Positions 1 through 8,705 of a stretch of 64,000 bases of DNA are shown here, in pieces (within the stretch, counting starts at the first letter, position 1; every line of letters begins with the position of its first letter). The translations under genes were made by a program, and so were the position numbers. The notes under the pieces were generated by a model. It did no database searches. It saw nothing but the letters and a program-made list of their open reading frames with translations, and was not told the DNA's origin. This DNA is from Avispirillum sp959601495 (lineage in GTDB: Bacteria; Bacillota; Clostridia; Oscillospirales; CAG-272), in assembly GCA_959601495.1 (NCBI GenBank), contig CAUGPT010000006.1, positions 1-64,000 on the forward strand, written 5' to 3'.

Positions 1-28
1 TAAAATGCCCTTCTAGGGCTTATTCAAG

Positions 29-47
29 CCTCCGGCTTTGCCGGAGG
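29..47 (-). terminator. Hairpin downstream of the SGNH hydrolase gene
   Basis: Seven-base arms CCTCCGG and CCGGAGG enclose a 5-base loop just past the stop of the SGNH gene. On the minus strand it is followed by CTTGAATAAG, which is not a clear T-run, so termination is plausible but weak. Confidence 0.45.
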
Positions 48-53
48 TTGTGA

Positions 54-725
54 CTATTCGGGAATATGATTCGGATCAAAGCCGCAGTGCGAAAGAAATT
101 CTTTTGCTATAAGCGTTGCGCCGATGAGATTGGGATGTATTCTGTCCCAGGCGATGAACGAGGAATGACGGTATCTGAAGTATCTGTCGAACATGGACTG
201 GATATCGACAAACTCGGCGCCGTACTCCTCTGAAAGTTCTCTCATGATCTCCGCATACTGTTCGACCCGTGCGCGCATGGGGTCGGCGCGAAGAGGCTCC
301 ATATAGTACGGCGTCACGAGGAATACTCCTTTTACACCCTCTTTTTCCCTTGTCATGCGGAGCATTTCGGAAACATTGTCTCTGAAGGTCTCCGGAGGGA
401 TATGCTGATCTCTCTGCGACGGAGAGTCAAACTCGCGCCAGCAGTCGTTGCCGCCGATAAGTATGCTCACCCACTGGGGATCGAGATCAAGCACATCGCG
501 CTTGAATCGGCGAAGCAGATCGCTGCTGGAGTCACCGTTCACACCTGAGTTTGTAACGCGCACTCTGACTTCGGGATAATATGCCGCCAGCATATTGTCA
601 ACGATCCTAACGTAGCTTTTGCCGAGGTTATCCCACATGGAGCCGTCGCCTACAGGCTGAACACTGCCCATATCCGTAATGGAGTCGCCCGCAAATACTA
701 TTCTGTCATAGTCTTTGAATATCAT
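54..725 (-). CDS. SGNH/GDSL-family hydrolase
   Basis: A 223-residue SGNH hydrolase (esterase/lipase superfamily). The GDSI block with the nucleophile Ser15 is at the N-terminus (FAGDSITDM), block III is GGND near residue 92, and the catalytic Asp/His pair lies in DRIHPN near residue 195. No signal peptide is visible, so it is probably cytoplasmic and could deacetylate sugars, but the substrate cannot be read from sequence. The ATG is preceded by AGGGAAG. It lies 29 bp after the DUF1846 gene on the same strand and is probably cotranscribed with it. Confidence 0.88.
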   Translation of the reverse strand: MIFKDYDRIVFAGDSITDMGSVQPVGDGSMWDNLGKSYVRIVDNMLAAYYPEVRVRVTNSGVNGDSSSDLLRRFKRDVLDLDPQWVSILIGGNDCWREFDSPSQRDQHIPPETFRDNVSEMLRMTREKEGVKGVFLVTPYYMEPLRADPMRARVEQYAEIMRELSEEYGAEFVDIQSMFDRYFRYRHSSFIAWDRIHPNLIGATLIAKEFLSHCGFDPNHIPE

Positions 726-754
726 GGTTCTTCCCTGCCTTGATTTATAAAATA

Positions 755-2239
755 TCAGCTGCGGTGATACAGTGTGCGGTGCTCGTACTTAGGCTCGCAA
801 CTTGTATTTATACCCAGCTTTTTATATGTTTTCGCATCTACTGCGGAAAGAATTATGGAAAAATGCGCGCCGCAGCCGCGGAGCTTTTCAAGCGATTCCA
901 TGGCTTTTTTTGCGGGCTCGCTGTGTACGGAGCTTGCCGCAAGCGCGATAAGCACCTCGTCGGAATGAAGTCTGGGATTGTGATTGCCGAGTTTTTCCGT
1001 CTTCAGTCTGCATATGGGCTCTATGGTATGTGAATCTATAAGGTCGATACTGTCGTCAATACCCGCTACGGCTTTCAGCGCGTTGAGCAGCAGCGCGGCG
1101 GAAGCTCCGAGCAGGCTGCTGGTCTTGCCGGTGACAATAGTGCCGTCAGGCAGCTGCATCGCGCCCGCGGGCTTGCCTGTCTCTTCCTCTTTTCTGAGGG
1201 ACGCGGCAATTGCGGGGAAAATATCTTTTGTTATGCCCGCCTGCTGAACGATAAGCTCATTTTTGGCAAGAAGGCTCTGCGGCGCGGCGTGTCTCGCGAC
1301 GTCGTCTGCAGCGCTGTAATACCGTCTGAGAATTTCCATATTTGCGGCTTCTCTGACGGCATCGTCGTCAAAAATACAGAAGCCCGCCATGTTAACTCCC
1401 ATATCCGTGGGAGACTTATAGGGGCACTCGCCCAAGATCTGCTCCATCATGGCGCGAAGCACGGGAAAAATCTCGACGTCGCGATTGTAGTTAACGGCAG
1501 TTTTTCCGTATGCCTCAAGGTGGAACGGGTCTATCATATTGATATCGTCGAGATCCGCCGTTGCGGACTCGTACGCGATATTTACGGGGTGCTTGAGAGA
1601 AAGATTCCAGATGGGGAATGTTTCAAATTTCGCGTATCCCGCCTTTACGCCGCGGCGGTTTTCATGGTACAGCTGCGAAAGACAGGTCGCCATTTTTCCG
1701 CTGCCGGGTCCGGGTGCGGTGACAACAACAAGCGGGCGGACGGTTTCTATATAATCGTTTTTGCCGTAGCCGTTCTCGCTGACGATACCCTTTATATCAG
1801 AGGGATAACCGGGTATGGGATAATGCAGAAAGCTCTTCATTCCGAGATCGCTGAGGCGCTTTCTGAATTTGTCCGCCCCGGGCTGACCCGCGTATCTTGT
1901 TATAACAACGCTGCCCACGTAAAAGCCCAGCCCGCGGAAAATGTCAGTGAGGCGCAGAACATCGTCGTCATAGCTTATGCCCAGGTCTCCGCGCAGCTTG
2001 TTTTTCTCAATATCGTCGGCGTTTATGGCGATTATGATCTCAACCTCATCGCGTATTTTAGAGAGCATTCTAATCTTTGAGTCAGGCTCAAATCCGGGCA
2101 GTACGCGGGAGGCATGATAGTCGTCGAAGAGCTTTCCCCCGAATTCAAGATAAAGTTTTCCGCCGAACTGCGCAATGCGCTTGCGGATACACTCCGACTG
2201 TATCTCCATATACTTGTCGTTATCAAAGCCTGCTCTCAT
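755..2239 (-). CDS. DUF1846 family protein
   Basis: About 494 residues, matching the length and sequence character of the DUF1846 family, a widespread Firmicutes protein of unknown function with a P-loop-like segment (VTAPGPGSGKMATC) in the middle. That segment suggests nucleotide binding, but a catalytic role is not established. I chose the ATG at 2239 because GAAAGGAAA sits at proper distance upstream; a longer reading to 2260 has no ribosome site. It is probably the first gene of a two-gene transcript with the SGNH hydrolase. Confidence 0.85.
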   Translation of the reverse strand: MRAGFDNDKYMEIQSECIRKRIAQFGGKLYLEFGGKLFDDYHASRVLPGFEPDSKIRMLSKIRDEVEIIIAINADDIEKNKLRGDLGISYDDDVLRLTDIFRGLGFYVGSVVITRYAGQPGADKFRKRLSDLGMKSFLHYPIPGYPSDIKGIVSENGYGKNDYIETVRPLVVVTAPGPGSGKMATCLSQLYHENRRGVKAGYAKFETFPIWNLSLKHPVNIAYESATADLDDINMIDPFHLEAYGKTAVNYNRDVEIFPVLRAMMEQILGECPYKSPTDMGVNMAGFCIFDDDAVREAANMEILRRYYSAADDVARHAAPQSLLAKNELIVQQAGITKDIFPAIAASLRKEEETGKPAGAMQLPDGTIVTGKTSSLLGASAALLLNALKAVAGIDDSIDLIDSHTIEPICRLKTEKLGNHNPRLHSDEVLIALAASSVHSEPAKKAMESLEKLRGCGAHFSIILSAVDAKTYKKLGINTSCEPKYEHRTLYHRS

Positions 2240-2368
2240 ACTGATGTTTCCTTTCAACACTGCGTAAATAATTTGTTATAATCAATCGCTATATATAATA
2301 CCATATTACGACAGCCTGAGCAACGGCTTTTCGATAATTTATGCAAAAATTTTCAATGCGGCGCACTA

Positions 2369-2397
2369 TTGACACACGAAACGCACGGTGATAATAT
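2369..2397 (+). promoter_or_regulatory. Sigma-A promoter for the DUF1294 gene
   Basis: TTGACA (2369-2374), a 17-base spacer and TAATAT (2392-2397). The start codon at 2413 follows after GGAGGAA, giving a very short leader. Confidence 0.6.
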
Positions 2398-2412
2398 AAA
2401 AGCGGAGGAAAT

Positions 2413-2727
2413 ATGTCTATGCTGAAAGTTTATCTTATCTACACGGCGGCAATGTCGCTTATTGCGCTTATATTATTTGCAACGGACAAGCTTTTGTCCA
2501 AAAACGAAAACAACATCCGTCTGCCGGAGGAGCTTCTGCTCACGTCTGCATGCTTCGGCGGCAGTGTCGGCGCGCTTTTCGGCATATATGTCGTTCGCCA
2601 CAAAACAAAATTCAAAACGAAATTTCACTTTATAATCGGCACATGGATCTCTTTCGCAGTGCAGGCTGCAATCGGCGTGTGCGCTTCACTTGCGGCGGCG
2701 GGTTATATAGGAGGAGCTGTGAAATGA
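2413..2727 (+). CDS. DUF1294 family small membrane protein
   Basis: A 104-residue protein with three hydrophobic segments (about residues 4-22, 42-60 and 76-98) and the family hallmarks ATDK near residue 24, GGSVGALFG near 49 and RHKTKFKTKFHF near 62. DUF1294 proteins are small integral membrane proteins of unknown function. The start has GGAGGAA immediately upstream. Its stop overlaps the start of the next gene (ATGA), which points to translational coupling. Confidence 0.85.
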   Translation: MSMLKVYLIYTAAMSLIALILFATDKLLSKNENNIRLPEELLLTSACFGGSVGALFGIYVVRHKTKFKTKFHFIIGTWISFAVQAAIGVCASLAAAGYIGGAVK

Positions 2728-2939
2728 AAATCTCATCCTACACTCACAACGGCAGCTTTCGCCGCAGTTTTTTCGGACTTCTGAAAGCTGTTTTCATGTG
2801 CGCGGCATACGGTGCGCTGTGGATCGGCATAATTTTCAGAACATATTCATGGGGCGTGCCGCTTATAGTATGCGGCGGAGCTTTCGTGCTGCTCTCCCTT
2901 TTCCTTTTTGCCGTAATTCCGCTGTCGCGGATAAAATAA
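2724..2939 (+). CDS. Small two-helix membrane protein
   Basis: A 71-residue protein starting at the ATG that overlaps the upstream stop codon by four bases. GGAGGAGC lies about 9 bases before it. Two hydrophobic helices are visible (about residues 17-37 and 45-66), ending with a short basic tail. I do not recognise a family. The overlap with the DUF1294 gene and the terminator right after it suggest a two-gene membrane-protein operon. Confidence 0.68.
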   Translation: MKISSYTHNGSFRRSFFGLLKAVFMCAAYGALWIGIIFRTYSWGVPLIVCGGAFVLLSLFLFAVIPLSRIK

Positions 2940-2943
2940 TGTG

Positions 2944-2971
2944 AAAAACCTCCGCCGCGGCGGAGGTTTTT
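2944..2971. terminator. Bidirectional terminator
   Basis: A perfect 28-base palindrome with an A5 run on one side and a T5 run on the other, centred on CCGCGG. It sits between convergent genes and should terminate both transcripts. Confidence 0.85.
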
Positions 2972-2987
2972 CATGCTTTTTCCGAAA

Positions 2988-3461
2988 TCAGTGAACGGTT
3001 ATATCAGCAAATTCCGCTTCACACAAAGCGGCAAGCTTTATGGGGTCAAGCTCCACCTGATTTCCCACTTTTCCGGCGGAAACGCAAATTTCGGGAAGCA
3101 TCTCTGCGCTTTTGTCGATGACCGTGCGAAAGCGCTTTTTCATGCCTACGGGGGAGCAGCCGCCGTGGATATAGCCGGTCAGCGGCAGAAGCTCTTTCTG
3201 CTTTATCATCTGCACCGATTTTTCACCGACGGCGCGCGCCGCGGCTTTAAGGTCAAGCGTTTGCGCCACGGGAATAACGAAAACATAATGCACTCTTTTA
3301 GACGACTCCGTTACAAGAGTTTTGAAAACTCTCTCCTGAGGACGGCCCACAAGTGCTGCAACCTTTATGCCCTCGGTCTCGTTCGGGTCGTATGTGTAAT
3401 GCTTGTATTCTATACCCGCGCGCTCAAGCTCGCGCATTGCGTTTGTCTTAGTCTGATTCAT
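2988..3461 (-). CDS. ybaK: Cys-tRNA(Pro) deacylase (YbaK/EbsC family)
   Basis: A 157-residue trans-editing protein that hydrolyses Cys-tRNA(Pro) and so prevents cysteine misincorporation at proline codons. Family features are the N-terminal helix with AMRELERAGIEY, the conserved Lys47 in RVFKTLV, and the GGCSPVGMKK segment near residue 100. The length is normal for YbaK. Its start lies within the last 14 bp of the upstream NAD(P)HX repair gene, so the two are probably translationally coupled. Confidence 0.9.
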   Translation of the reverse strand: MNQTKTNAMRELERAGIEYKHYTYDPNETEGIKVAALVGRPQERVFKTLVTESSKRVHYVFVIPVAQTLDLKAAARAVGEKSVQMIKQKELLPLTGYIHGGCSPVGMKKRFRTVIDKSAEMLPEICVSAGKVGNQVELDPIKLAALCEAEFADITVH

Positions 3462-4941
3462 ACCGTTTTTTGTGTACCTCTTTCAGAATTTGCGGTATCA
3501 TATCGCATACCTCGCCCGCAAGAGGCGAATATTCTCCCATTTTTTCGGCAGCTGCAATTCCCGCCAGAGAGTGAACGTATACTGCCGCAGCCGCGGCATA
3601 TACAGGAATCATACCGACGGCAAGGAAAGCGCCGATAATGCCGCTGAGCACATCTCCGCTGCCGCCCTTGGCAAGCGCCGATGTACCGACGGAATTTACG
3701 AACATTTTTTCGCCGTCCGATATAACGCTTCTCTCGCTTTTCAGCACGCAGACGGCGCCGCTCTCCTTGGCAAATCTTTCGGCGCAGCCCCACAGGTCTG
3801 AAACGACGTGCGATATATCGGAATTTATAAGTCTTGCCATCTCACCGGGGTGCGGAGTTACGACGCAGGGCACGTCCCTCGGCAGTGTAAGCGAGTATTT
3901 TGCCGTTATATTCAAGGCATCCGCGTCTATGACTATAGGCGCTCCGCACTCTTCGTAAAGCGTTTTAACGATAGCTTCTAATTCGTCCCCGACGGAGAGC
4001 CCGGGACCGACGACAACGACCGTCGCCCGACGAAGCGACGAGCGAAGAAGACTTTCGGCATCAGTTTTTTCGTATGCCGTAACTATCGCCTCGGGAATAA
4101 GCGTCTGCAGCTGCGCCCTGTTTTCCTCACAGGTGAATATTTCAACAAGACCCGCGCCGCTGCGGTATGCAGCCTTTGCGGAGAGATACGCCGCGCCGCA
4201 CATACCGCGGCTGCCCGCGACAACAAGCACCCTGCCGAAGGTGCCTTTATTGGATACGATCGGCCGCGCGGGAATAATTTCAAGATCATCCTTTTCAAGG
4301 GCGAGGGGCGCATTCCCGCAGGCTGCGCACGGAATACCTATATCGGCGACAACGGTTTTTCCGCAGTTTCCGACGCCGGGCGCAAGGAGAAGTCCGCGTT
4401 TATATGCGGATACGGTCACGGTTTCGTCGGCACATACCGCCGCCCCCGGGATCTCTCCGCTGTCGGAGTCCACGCCCGACGGGACGTCAACGGAAAGCAC
4501 CGGCGTGCCGCCCGCGCATATAGCTTTTACGGCTTCAAGACAGGCGCCGCGCGGCGCGCCGTTTGCACCGATGCCGAGCACGGCATCGACTATAACGCTG
4601 TACCCGGAAAAATCCGTGCTGTCGGTAAAGCGCACCCCTGCGGCTGCCGCCGTCTCAAGACTGCGGCGGTTTTCTTCGCTTCGGTGGCAAGTGCTGCCGC
4701 CCACGAGGAAAACCGCACAGTCGGTTCCGCTCTCTTTGAGCTTTGCCGCAGCGAGAAGCCCGTCTCCTCCGTTATTGCCCGCGCCGCAGACAAACAGCGC
4801 GTTTGTGCAGTCAAAATCCGCGCGCAGGCGCTCAAGCACGGCATCCGCCGCGCGGCTCATAAGAACCGCTGACGCAGTCCCCGCCTGTATGCACTTTATA
4901 TCGCAATCGCGCATCTGCGCAGATGTTAGTATCGGAATCAT
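3448..4941 (-). CDS. nnr: Bifunctional NAD(P)H-hydrate epimerase / ADP-dependent dehydratase
   Basis: A 497-residue fusion typical of bacteria. The N-terminal YjeF-type domain (about 1-210; GNNGGDGL near residue 56) epimerises damaged NAD(P)HX. The C-terminal ribokinase-like domain (about 220-495; VTPHPGEMARL and AKGGSGDVLSG with the catalytic Asp) is the ATP/ADP-dependent dehydratase that restores NAD(P)H. Both domains look intact. The ATG is preceded by GGAGGGAAG. It reads straight into ybaK, so two quality-control enzymes share one transcript. Confidence 0.94.
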   Translation of the reverse strand: MIPILTSAQMRDCDIKCIQAGTASAVLMSRAADAVLERLRADFDCTNALFVCGAGNNGGDGLLAAAKLKESGTDCAVFLVGGSTCHRSEENRRSLETAAAAGVRFTDSTDFSGYSVIVDAVLGIGANGAPRGACLEAVKAICAGGTPVLSVDVPSGVDSDSGEIPGAAVCADETVTVSAYKRGLLLAPGVGNCGKTVVADIGIPCAACGNAPLALEKDDLEIIPARPIVSNKGTFGRVLVVAGSRGMCGAAYLSAKAAYRSGAGLVEIFTCEENRAQLQTLIPEAIVTAYEKTDAESLLRSSLRRATVVVVGPGLSVGDELEAIVKTLYEECGAPIVIDADALNITAKYSLTLPRDVPCVVTPHPGEMARLINSDISHVVSDLWGCAERFAKESGAVCVLKSERSVISDGEKMFVNSVGTSALAKGGSGDVLSGIIGAFLAVGMIPVYAAAAAVYVHSLAGIAAAEKMGEYSPLAGEVCDMIPQILKEVHKKRYESD

Positions 4942-4998
4942 TTGTCTTCCCTCCTGTACTAATATTACATAATCGGGGCAAAAAAATCAATAGTTTAC

Positions 4999-5027
4999 TT
5001 GAAGTGCGGGCTCTGTTATGCTAAAAT
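4999..5027 (+). promoter_or_regulatory. Promoter of the GH94 gene
   Basis: TTGAAG (4999-5004), 17-base spacer, TAAAAT (5022-5027), about 32 bases before the GH94 start, which is served by AAAGGAAC. Confidence 0.55.
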
Positions 5028-5059
5028 ATCGGTAAGACTTATCCGAAAGGAACTTTTTT

Positions 5060-7594
5060 ATGACACTTTACGAGAAAACTGAGAAAATTCTCGGCGAGAT
5101 ACACCGCCTTGAGAAAAATCCCACAGATGACCGCCGTCTGCCGCAGAACACCTGGTATCTGAGCGACGACGAGATAGTCTGCATGGACAGACGAGCGGGG
5201 GAGAACCGCTGTCCCTACGACGCGGACGGCCTTGTAGTTTGGGCGCGCGCTTCGGGATATATCGAGGCTTGCGAATCCACCTTCAACATTTTCAAAACAG
5301 TCAATTTTTCCGAGGACCCGTCCATTGTATTCTTCGCAGGGCTCCCCACGGGCAGCGGATACTTCCCCGTTTCCGTCACGGGCGCGTCACGTCAGCTTAT
5401 TGAAAGCGACGACATAAAGAGATACGTAGTATACGCGCCCAGATGCGTTTACTACATAACCGACACCGAAAAGCTCACGTTCTGCGTGCGCATGCACGTT
5501 GACGCCGCAAAGCACATCCACTTTGCATACACGGCGCACAACAAGACCGACGAGCCGACCGAATTCTATATGCTTTCAAGCATCGAGGCAATTCTCCGCT
5601 TTGCTGAGGTCGAGTCATTCTGGGACAGAATGTCAAAGTTCGGCAAGCGTTATGCCTATGGCTCATATCTTCTGCGCAGCGCCGATCAGTGTCTTGTTAT
5701 TAACGGCGCGAGCGAAGGCGGAAAAGTGCTGAAAGAATACCACACCGTGGGCAAGTCCGATATTCTGGGCGGTGCGGGCAGGACCATGGCAAACGCGCGC
5801 TCTCTTCTTGAGGGGTGCTTTACAAAGCAGTGCAGCGCCGCGAACACCACCGACATCCCCGTTGCGGCTGACCTTATCGTTTACGAGCTGCCCGCAGGCA
5901 GCAACATCCGCCGCGAGTACGATCTTTCGTACTATCACAGCATCCCCGAGGCAGAGGCGTCAGTCGGCGCTGACGTTGACACCGCCGCAATCGACTTGTC
6001 TCTTGCGTCCGACGAAGAAGCGGAAAAGTGCCGCTACAGCTCTATGAAGATAAACTTTAGAGACTGGAACGGAAAACTCAATGCCGCGGTTCTCAACAGA
6101 TTTATCCGCAACGTTCAGCGTCAGGTCAGCTTCTGCGCACTTGGCAAGAACTACGCAGGCCCTCACATCGGCATACGCGACGTCATGCAGCAGCTTGAGT
6201 CAAGCCTTATATGGCAGCCCAAGGAGAGCCGCGAGAAGATAATCACCGCCCTCAACTTTATCCTTGAGGACGGCCGTCCGCCCCGCCAGTTCTCCCTGCC
6301 CGCTACCCCCGATATGCTGCCCGACATGGACCTGAGAATGTATATCGACCAGGGCGTTTGGATCATATCCACAATCTATACATATCTTGCCTACACAGAC
6401 GATTACTCCATACTTGACGAAGAGTGCTCATACTACGTTGCAAGCGAAAACAACACATACATAACAAAGAAAAGCGAGCGCCGCGACACAGTGCTCGATC
6501 ATATGCTTGCGATCATGGACTTTCTCGGCAGAAACCTTGACAGCGAGTGCGGAACTCACTGCCTCAGAGCGCTGTACGGCGACTGGAACGACGCTATCGA
6601 CGGCCTCGGCAAGACAACCGATCCCGGACGTGACTTCGGCTCGGGCGTTTCCGTCATGGCTTCTCTCCAGTACATGCAGAATCTGCGCGAGATGAGCGAA
6701 ATTCTGCGCCGTATCGGACGCCACACAGAAAGGATCGCCGAGTTTGAAAAAACAAGCGAGGCGCTTATCGCGGGTCTTGAAAAGTACGCGGTCGACACAA
6801 ATGACGCAGGCGAGCGACGCATTATCCACGGCTGGGGCGACAAGCTCGGCTACAAGCTGGGCTCGTGGCACGATCCCGACGGCGTATCCCGCATATCCAC
6901 TACTTCCCATTCATTTTGGGTGCTCACGGGTATGATAGAGCGCGACCCCACTATGAAGGATGTGGTTATGAAAGCATTTAACTCCGTTGTTTCGGAGTAC
7001 GGTCTCATGACATTCGACAAGGCTTTTCCCATGTCCATACGCGACAAGGCGGGACGCATATGCACCATAACCCCCGGAACGTACGAAAATGCCGCGGCAT
7101 ATGTACACGCAAGCATGTTTGCAATTATGGCGCTGTTCTCTCTGGGCGAGAGCCGCAGAGCATGGGAGGAAATGGAGAAATCCGTTGTAATCTCCCACGA
7201 AAACTGCACAAAGACCGCCTTTGCAATGCCCAACTCCTACTGCCGCGCGCCGGAATACGATATTGACGGCGACTCCATGGGCGACTGGTACACGGGCAGC
7301 GGAACGGTGCTTATAAAAGAGTGCGTTAAATTCGGCTTCGGCATATGCCCCGACCTTGATTCGCTCATTATACAGACTCCCGCCGAAATGCCCTGCAGCG
7401 AAGCTGAAATTTCCGTCACCGTAAAGGGACATCCCATTTGCGTTCGCTATAAAAACAGCGGCAGCGCAAAGCGCAGCTTCAGAATCGACTCACAAGAAGC
7501 AAGTGGCGAGTTCTGCAAGCTTATGAACACAGAAAAGCTGAGAATACCCGCCGAAGATATTCACGACGGTATGGTCATCGAAGTTATCGACTGA
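5060..7594 (+). CDS. GH94-family glycoside phosphorylase-like protein
   Basis: An 844-residue protein of the cellobiose-phosphorylase family. An N-terminal beta-sandwich and linker precede an (alpha/alpha)6 catalytic barrel. The GDWND motif (residues 507-511), which carries the general acid Asp in characterised GH94 enzymes, is present, as is the C-terminal region with PEYDIDGDSMGDWYTGSG. No signal peptide is seen, fitting a cytoplasmic enzyme that phosphorolyses an imported beta-glucoside and saves ATP. The exact disaccharide cannot be told. It is a single-gene unit with its own promoter and terminator. Confidence 0.85.
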   Translation: MTLYEKTEKILGEIHRLEKNPTDDRRLPQNTWYLSDDEIVCMDRRAGENRCPYDADGLVVWARASGYIEACESTFNIFKTVNFSEDPSIVFFAGLPTGSGYFPVSVTGASRQLIESDDIKRYVVYAPRCVYYITDTEKLTFCVRMHVDAAKHIHFAYTAHNKTDEPTEFYMLSSIEAILRFAEVESFWDRMSKFGKRYAYGSYLLRSADQCLVINGASEGGKVLKEYHTVGKSDILGGAGRTMANARSLLEGCFTKQCSAANTTDIPVAADLIVYELPAGSNIRREYDLSYYHSIPEAEASVGADVDTAAIDLSLASDEEAEKCRYSSMKINFRDWNGKLNAAVLNRFIRNVQRQVSFCALGKNYAGPHIGIRDVMQQLESSLIWQPKESREKIITALNFILEDGRPPRQFSLPATPDMLPDMDLRMYIDQGVWIISTIYTYLAYTDDYSILDEECSYYVASENNTYITKKSERRDTVLDHMLAIMDFLGRNLDSECGTHCLRALYGDWNDAIDGLGKTTDPGRDFGSGVSVMASLQYMQNLREMSEILRRIGRHTERIAEFEKTSEALIAGLEKYAVDTNDAGERRIIHGWGDKLGYKLGSWHDPDGVSRISTTSHSFWVLTGMIERDPTMKDVVMKAFNSVVSEYGLMTFDKAFPMSIRDKAGRICTITPGTYENAAAYVHASMFAIMALFSLGESRRAWEEMEKSVVISHENCTKTAFAMPNSYCRAPEYDIDGDSMGDWYTGSGTVLIKECVKFGFGICPDLDSLIIQTPAEMPCSEAEISVTVKGHPICVRYKNSGSAKRSFRIDSQEASGEFCKLMNTEKLRIPAEDIHDGMVIEVID

Positions 7595-7612
7595 TCTCTC
7601 AAAACATAAACG

Positions 7613-7640
7613 AAAGGCGTGCCCGTGGGCGCGCCTTTTT
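7613..7640 (+). terminator. Terminator of the GH94 gene
   Basis: AAAGGCGTGCCC, a GTG loop and GGCGCGCCTTT pair (one G-T) and are followed by a T-run. Confidence 0.75.
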
Positions 7641-7652
7641 TCGCCTTATAAA

Positions 7653-7688
7653 TAACAGCCGCGGGGCTTTTCTGCCCCGCGGCTGTTA
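7653..7688 (-). terminator. Terminator of the dlt-like operon
   Basis: Perfect 15-base arms (7653-7667 and 7674-7688) around a 6-base loop, five bases beyond the stop of the last operon gene. The minus-strand tail TTATTTATAAGG is T-rich. Confidence 0.7.
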
Positions 7689-7692
7689 CAGC

Positions 7693-8673
7693 TCAGCTTT
7701 CAAATGTGTTTTTATCTATCTTTACGGCTTCGCAGAAGTAGTCAACATTTTCGTTCCACTCTTTTGAATACTTTTCGTCGCTGCGGTGATCCTCAAGAAT
7801 TCCGTTTTCGGCAAAGTAGGTACCGAGCCAGTCGCTCACCTTCAGAGCGCCGTAGTAGTTAAGGTGATTACCCTTGTCGCGGGTATCGTGGCTCCAGTCT
7901 ATCTCTACCTTTGAGGGATCTGTGTTCAGATCGATATAATCAACTTCAAGCTTGTTTGCAAGCTTCTGAATACCGTTGTGTCTTTCGCTGTTCCAGTTTT
8001 TCGTGCTGGGCGTTGAGAGCAATATGAGCTTTGCACCCATATCGTCGCAATATTCCTTTATCTTCGTAACATATTCTTCGTTGCGCTTTGAGACGAGCTT
8101 TTTCTTTTTGCTCGGTCTCATATGGGTGGAGGCGTCGGCAACGGGGTCAACTGAGATATTGTACATATACCCCTTGCTGCCCTCCATGTACGAATACTTT
8201 GCGCTGAGAGCGGCGTTTCTGTCGCCGATGGTCTTCCATCTGTCATGATATCTGAATACGGAAAAAACCTTGTCAGCTTTATGCACAAGTTCATCGCCCA
8301 TGGAAAACTCTCTGTATATGGCGTTTGTTTCGAGGATTACCACCTTGGGCCTCTGATTTCTGAAGGCCTTGTACAGAAATTCTTCGGAGTAGCACAGCTT
8401 CTGCGCGGAAGTGCCGCAGACAAAGGACGTTATGCCGTGCTTTGCCCACATCCTCAGCGGAACGATGGCACAGTATGTCTCGCTGTCGCCGAGAACTACC
8501 ATGTCGATAGTATTCTCCGGCTCGCTGAGTATACCGTTTGCCGCCTGGTCATGCACGCCGCCCTCTACATATTTGCGCCGCGGCTTGAACAGGAGGGATG
8601 CTCCTTCAAGCAGCAGGAGCAGGCCGAGCATAAACGCCGCGCCGCGTATAACATTTTTTACCTTACTGTTCAT
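7693..8673 (-). CDS. Membrane-anchored SGNH protein, DltD/AlgX-like
   Basis: A 326-residue protein with one N-terminal transmembrane helix (about residues 9-27) and an extracytoplasmic SGNH-like domain. The nucleophile Ser64 lies in VLGDSET and the Asp/His pair is in DKGNHLN near residue 272. In Dlt and alginate-acetylation systems such a protein works with an MBOAT transferase to move an acyl group onto a wall or surface polymer. It is the last gene of the five-gene operon, 32 bp after the MBOAT gene. The polymer acceptor is unknown. Confidence 0.78.
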   Translation of the reverse strand: MNSKVKNVIRGAAFMLGLLLLLEGASLLFKPRRKYVEGGVHDQAANGILSEPENTIDMVVLGDSETYCAIVPLRMWAKHGITSFVCGTSAQKLCYSEEFLYKAFRNQRPKVVILETNAIYREFSMGDELVHKADKVFSVFRYHDRWKTIGDRNAALSAKYSYMEGSKGYMYNISVDPVADASTHMRPSKKKKLVSKRNEEYVTKIKEYCDDMGAKLILLSTPSTKNWNSERHNGIQKLANKLEVDYIDLNTDPSKVEIDWSHDTRDKGNHLNYYGALKVSDWLGTYFAENGILEDHRSDEKYSKEWNENVDYFCEAVKIDKNTFES

Positions 8674-8705
8674 TTGTTACCTTTCGTTTGCAAATAATGT
8701 GCCTA